Origin: JAAGZL01 sp050297535
GTDB lineage: Bacteria; Pseudomonadota; Gammaproteobacteria; Chromatiales; Chromatiaceae
Reading direction: 5' to 3'
NCBI GenBank assembly: GCA_050297535.1
Contig: JBNKSV010000006.1
Coordinates: forward strand, 1 to 64,000
Length of the DNA: 64,000 bases
Part shown: positions 61,397 through 64,000 of the stretch, piece by piece
Layout of the letters: each line of letters starts with the position of its first letter
Numbering within the stretch: the first letter of the stretch is position 1
Position numbers and translations under genes: made by a program
The notes under the pieces: generated by a model
The model's database searches: none
Told to the model about the DNA's origin: nothing
The model's input: only the letters and a program-made list of their open reading frames with translations

Positions 61397-62602
61397 ATGC
61401 ACAGAAAGGTGGTAATCTCTGGGCTTGGCGTTATCTCCGCGCTAGGAAACAATGTATCGGAAGTATGGAGCGGACTCCTGGATGGCAGGTCGGGAATCAA
61501 ATCCTTTACACCTCCGCCGGGAAGAGAGTTAAACATAAAACTTGTCGCCCAAGCAGAGTCCTTTAATACGGCTGATTATTTTTCCCCCTCTGAAATATCA
61601 TCCTTAGATCGCCATGCCCAGTTCGCTATAGTTGCCGCCAGGGAGGCCATATCAGATGCCGGACTATCGACAGAACAACTGCGTCGTGCTGCGGCAATAA
61701 TTGGTACCGGATGCGGAAGTGAAGAGGCCTATGAAGAGACCTATGCCAGACTCTTTCTGGACGGAAAACACAGGGTACATCCTCTAACAGTACCTAAGGC
61801 CATGCCAACCACAGCCGCCTGCCAGATCAGTATGCAGTTTGGAATCACCGGACCAGTATTTACCGTATCCAGCGCCTGTTCATCAACCAACCATGCCGTC
61901 GCACAAGCGATTATGCTGATACGCGGCGGATTGGTCGATGTGGCTGTGGTGGGAGGATCAGACGCCCCTTTCAGTTACGGCATGCTGAAGGCATGGGAGG
62001 CATTGCGGGCATTAACGTCCGAGGCCTGCCGCCCTTTTTCTGCAGACCGCAGCGGATTGGTCATGGGTGAAGGTGCAGGAATCCTGGTGCTGGAATCCGC
62101 AGAGCACGCAGAAAGACGCAACAAAATACCCTACGCTGAACTATCTGGATTTGGGATGTCGGCAGATGCTGGTGATATAACAAAACCATCTGCAGATGGA
62201 GCCGCCAAGGCCATAACTGCGGCCCTGGCTGACGCACAACTAACCCCGGAACAGGTGGAGTACGTAAACGCCCATGGCACCGGGACTGTAGCAAACGATT
62301 TGACCGAGACTAAAGCCCTACACCAAGTGTTCGGCGAACACGCCAAGAGTTTATTAGTCTCATCCACAAAATCAATGCATGGCCACGCCATGGGTGCCTC
62401 AGGCGCAATCGAATTGATTGCCACGGCCATGGCGATACGTGCAGGCGTAGCGCCACCGACCATTAACTTTACCTCTCCCGGAGACGGCTGTGATCTAAAC
62501 TATGTGCCAAACAAGGCCCAGCAAATCAATATCAACAACGCGATCTCAAACTCTTTTGCCTTTGGTGGATTAAATGCCGTAGTCGCGTTGAGAAAAATAT
62601 AG
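61397..62602 (+). CDS. Beta-ketoacyl-ACP synthase (KAS II-like)
   Basis: A 401-residue condensing enzyme. The thiolase-fold triad is complete: Cys161 in VSSACSSTNHAVAQA, His293 in VNAHGTGTVAND and His330 in STKSMHGHAMGASGA. It opens VVISGLGVISALGNNVSEVW like FabF. The pocket sequence and the early gene order differ from the fabF of the primary fab cluster, and the dedicated ACP precedes it by 8 bases. It probably elongates a specialised acyl chain. No acyltransferase, reductase or dehydratase is seen nearby. Confidence 0.92.
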   Translation: MHRKVVISGLGVISALGNNVSEVWSGLLDGRSGIKSFTPPPGRELNIKLVAQAESFNTADYFSPSEISSLDRHAQFAIVAAREAISDAGLSTEQLRRAAAIIGTGCGSEEAYEETYARLFLDGKHRVHPLTVPKAMPTTAACQISMQFGITGPVFTVSSACSSTNHAVAQAIMLIRGGLVDVAVVGGSDAPFSYGMLKAWEALRALTSEACRPFSADRSGLVMGEGAGILVLESAEHAERRNKIPYAELSGFGMSADAGDITKPSADGAAKAITAALADAQLTPEQVEYVNAHGTGTVANDLTETKALHQVFGEHAKSLLVSSTKSMHGHAMGASGAIELIATAMAIRAGVAPPTINFTSPGDGCDLNYVPNKAQQININNAISNSFAFGGLNAVVALRKI

Positions 62603-62646
62603 GGTGGGATATTTCAAAAACAATCGTTGCGATAGGTAACATAATC

Positions 62647-63711
62647 ATGCCTAAATCATCAGAGCTAGAACAAAAATTTCTTAGTAAAGGTATCTATCCA
62701 CATGGGAGCCCGGAACTAGAAATATTTGAAGAACGGATAATCAGATTCTTTAACCGAGAATATAGCCGGCGCGTGGCAGATAACATTCGGTTTGAGGATA
62801 CTGGAGCCACTGCCGATCAAGGTCCAATGTGGCTGGAAACGAATGAATTGATGGCTAGACAATATGATCAGGATCTAAGACTATTCAAGGCTTTCCTGGA
62901 TAAGAAATTGCTCGCCTATAGCGCAGCATACTATGGAGACGACCTGGGGTCTGTAAAGGCTTCCGCACTATCCCTGGAAGATGCGCAGGATGCCAAATGC
63001 AAATTGATTTGCGAGAGGGCCAAAATCAGCGGTAGTGAAGAGATTCTGAATATAGGATGCGGATTTGGCTCTTTTGAAAGTTATATTCTGCCTCGCTATA
63101 AAGATATCAACATATCCAGCATAACGGTTAGCAAGGTACAGGCGGGATATATTCGCAGCAAGATGGATGAATCTGGACACCCGCTCAACAGCAAACGCCT
63201 GAATCTTATTGAAGCGGATTTCGGTAGCATTGATGTTCAAGAACTTGGAGAAAACAGATACGACCTCATCACTGGAATCGCCTCATTCGAGGCCGTCAAC
63301 AATCTACGCTCTGCATTTAAAAAGATCGCCACCCTACTACGTCCTGGAGGCAGATTATTCCTGCATCTCATTGTCTCCAAGCCGGTGATCCCTCAGTTTC
63401 TATCAGCAGAGAACACTATCACAAGCCGCTATTTTCCCGGCGGGCGCAACTGGCCATCACATATCATAGAGGCACAGACAGAATTCCTTGATCTAGAGAA
63501 CAGCTGGTTCGTTAATGGTGTAAACTATTGGAAGACACTGGACGAATGGCAACGCAGATACTGGCTGAATATGCCGGACCTATTCGGTACAGTCTTAGAC
63601 GATGACAGCGTCAGACACTGGAATGAATATTTCAGTATATTCAAGGCATGTTTTATAGCATCTGATGGAACGCAGGTTGGTTTGGGACACTACCTATTCC
63701 GCAAACCTTAG
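62647..63711 (+). CDS. SAM-dependent methyltransferase, cyclopropane-fatty-acid-synthase-like
   Basis: A 354-residue enzyme. The Rossmann core has motif I ILNIGCGFGSF (133-143) and ITVSKVQAGYI, which parallels the ITLSxEQ of cyclopropane-fatty-acid synthases, and YSAAYYGDD like their FSCxYF start. The C-terminal part (ILRPGGRLFLH-like LLRPGGRLFLHLIVSKPV, then FPGGRNWPSH) fits the same superfamily. The N-terminal 90 residues are not family-typical. It likely methylates or cyclopropanates an unsaturated acyl chain. It follows the ketosynthase by 44 bases. Confidence 0.8.
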   Translation: MPKSSELEQKFLSKGIYPHGSPELEIFEERIIRFFNREYSRRVADNIRFEDTGATADQGPMWLETNELMARQYDQDLRLFKAFLDKKLLAYSAAYYGDDLGSVKASALSLEDAQDAKCKLICERAKISGSEEILNIGCGFGSFESYILPRYKDINISSITVSKVQAGYIRSKMDESGHPLNSKRLNLIEADFGSIDVQELGENRYDLITGIASFEAVNNLRSAFKKIATLLRPGGRLFLHLIVSKPVIPQFLSAENTITSRYFPGGRNWPSHIIEAQTEFLDLENSWFVNGVNYWKTLDEWQRRYWLNMPDLFGTVLDDDSVRHWNEYFSIFKACFIASDGTQVGLGHYLFRKP

Positions 63712-63855
63712 CCAAGCATATCCCAACACTCAACCATAATCTTCTATCCAGAATAGCGAATAACATCACCATTCTGAGACAAAGCTCTCGGTCAGGCACA
63801 TCCCTAGACCAAATTGCCGTGCAACCTAACTAAACTACATTATAATTAGCATGTT

Positions 63856-64000
63856 ATGACCTCTGCCATATCTACTCTCGTGAGAAAACTTGCCAGTCTG
63901 GCGAAATCTTTCATGTCCCGTCTCAGCGGCCGTGACGACAGCGAACACGAGCAGGCAATCGTCCGCATGGCAATAGGTATAGCCTCATTCTCTTATGCAT
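63856..64000 (+). CDS. RpfC-like sensor kinase, 5' fragment at window edge
   Basis: The frame from ATG 63856 is open to the end of the window (48 codons). The visible sequence MSRLSGRDDSEHEQAIVRMA, then the start of a hydrophobic helix (IGIASFSYA), closely follows the N-terminus of RpfC-type sensors, where RLSGRxDSEHxQxxxRI leads into the first membrane helix. The rest, expected to hold kinase, receiver and Hpt domains, is outside the window. TATAAT lies just upstream, at 63841-63846. Confidence 0.6.
   Translation, partial: MTSAISTLVRKLASLAKSFMSRLSGRDDSEHEQAIVRMAIGIASFSYA

Overview
The window comes from a motile Gram-negative bacterium, almost certainly a gammaproteobacterium. The evidence is the FlrA-FlrB-FlrC/FleQSR flagellar regulator order followed by fliEFGHIJ, ThrH of the Pseudomonas type, a DUF6763 protein, a prfB-lysS pair with the classical +1 frameshift, and an rpsF-rpsR-DUF2232-rplI operon. 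A TsdA-like dihaem cytochrome beside a SulP permease hints at a sulfur-oxidising lineage, but genus cannot be read from the sequence. No tRNA, rRNA, CRISPR array, insertion sequence or prophage was recognised. Most of the window is core chromosome.

Layout. 1-3.75 kb: the 3' part of a TonB-dependent receptor and its energiser exbB-exbD-tonB. 4-7.1 kb: a cold-shock gene with a foldable leader, then an OmpR-type two-component pair divergent from a Spy-like periplasmic protein. 7.4-8.5 kb: a small unknown protein and a cytochrome b561. 8.6-19.1 kb (minus strand): the flagellar block, with PilZ protein, flrA, flrB-flrC and fliEFGHIJ, two clear sigma54 promoters and one sigma70 promoter. 19.2-21.4 kb: a CorB/CorC-type protein, another PilZ protein and an ABM-fold protein. 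21.4-27.8 kb (minus strand): dnaB-alr-radA and the S6/S18/L9 ribosomal operon. 28.2-30.5 kb: a secreted hydrolase, a Fur-family regulator and a ferritin-like protein. 30.7-33.2 kb: SulP and TsdA-like cytochrome. 33.5-40.3 kb: a TRAP transporter with a 5-oxoprolinase. 40.5-47.5 kb: a SprA-type protein, a YcgR-like PilZ protein, an L,D-transpeptidase, DUF6763, a hybrid kinase and a REC-EAL protein. 47.7-57.8 kb: pyruvate phosphate dikinase, two Hsp20 proteins, a second cold-shock protein, GIY-YIG, acylphosphatase, an HD-GYP protein, lysS, prfB and thrH.

The most interesting segment is 58.1-64.0 kb. An RpfG-like response regulator (REC plus HD-GYP) is followed by an RpfC-like membrane protein that has lost the histidine kinase core and whose Hpt histidine is a tyrosine. 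Then come an acyl carrier protein, a ketosynthase with an intact Cys-His-His triad and a cyclopropane-synthase-like methyltransferase. The right edge carries the N-terminus of a second RpfC-like sensor. I read this as a candidate module that makes or modifies an acyl-derived molecule and couples it to cyclic-di-GMP turnover. No RpfF-type synthase is visible, and the function is inference.

Cyclic-di-GMP signalling is a second theme. Three PilZ proteins, FlrA/FleQ, one EAL and two HD-GYP proteins are present, but no GGDEF protein. This fits control of flagellar motility and surface behaviour by this nucleotide.
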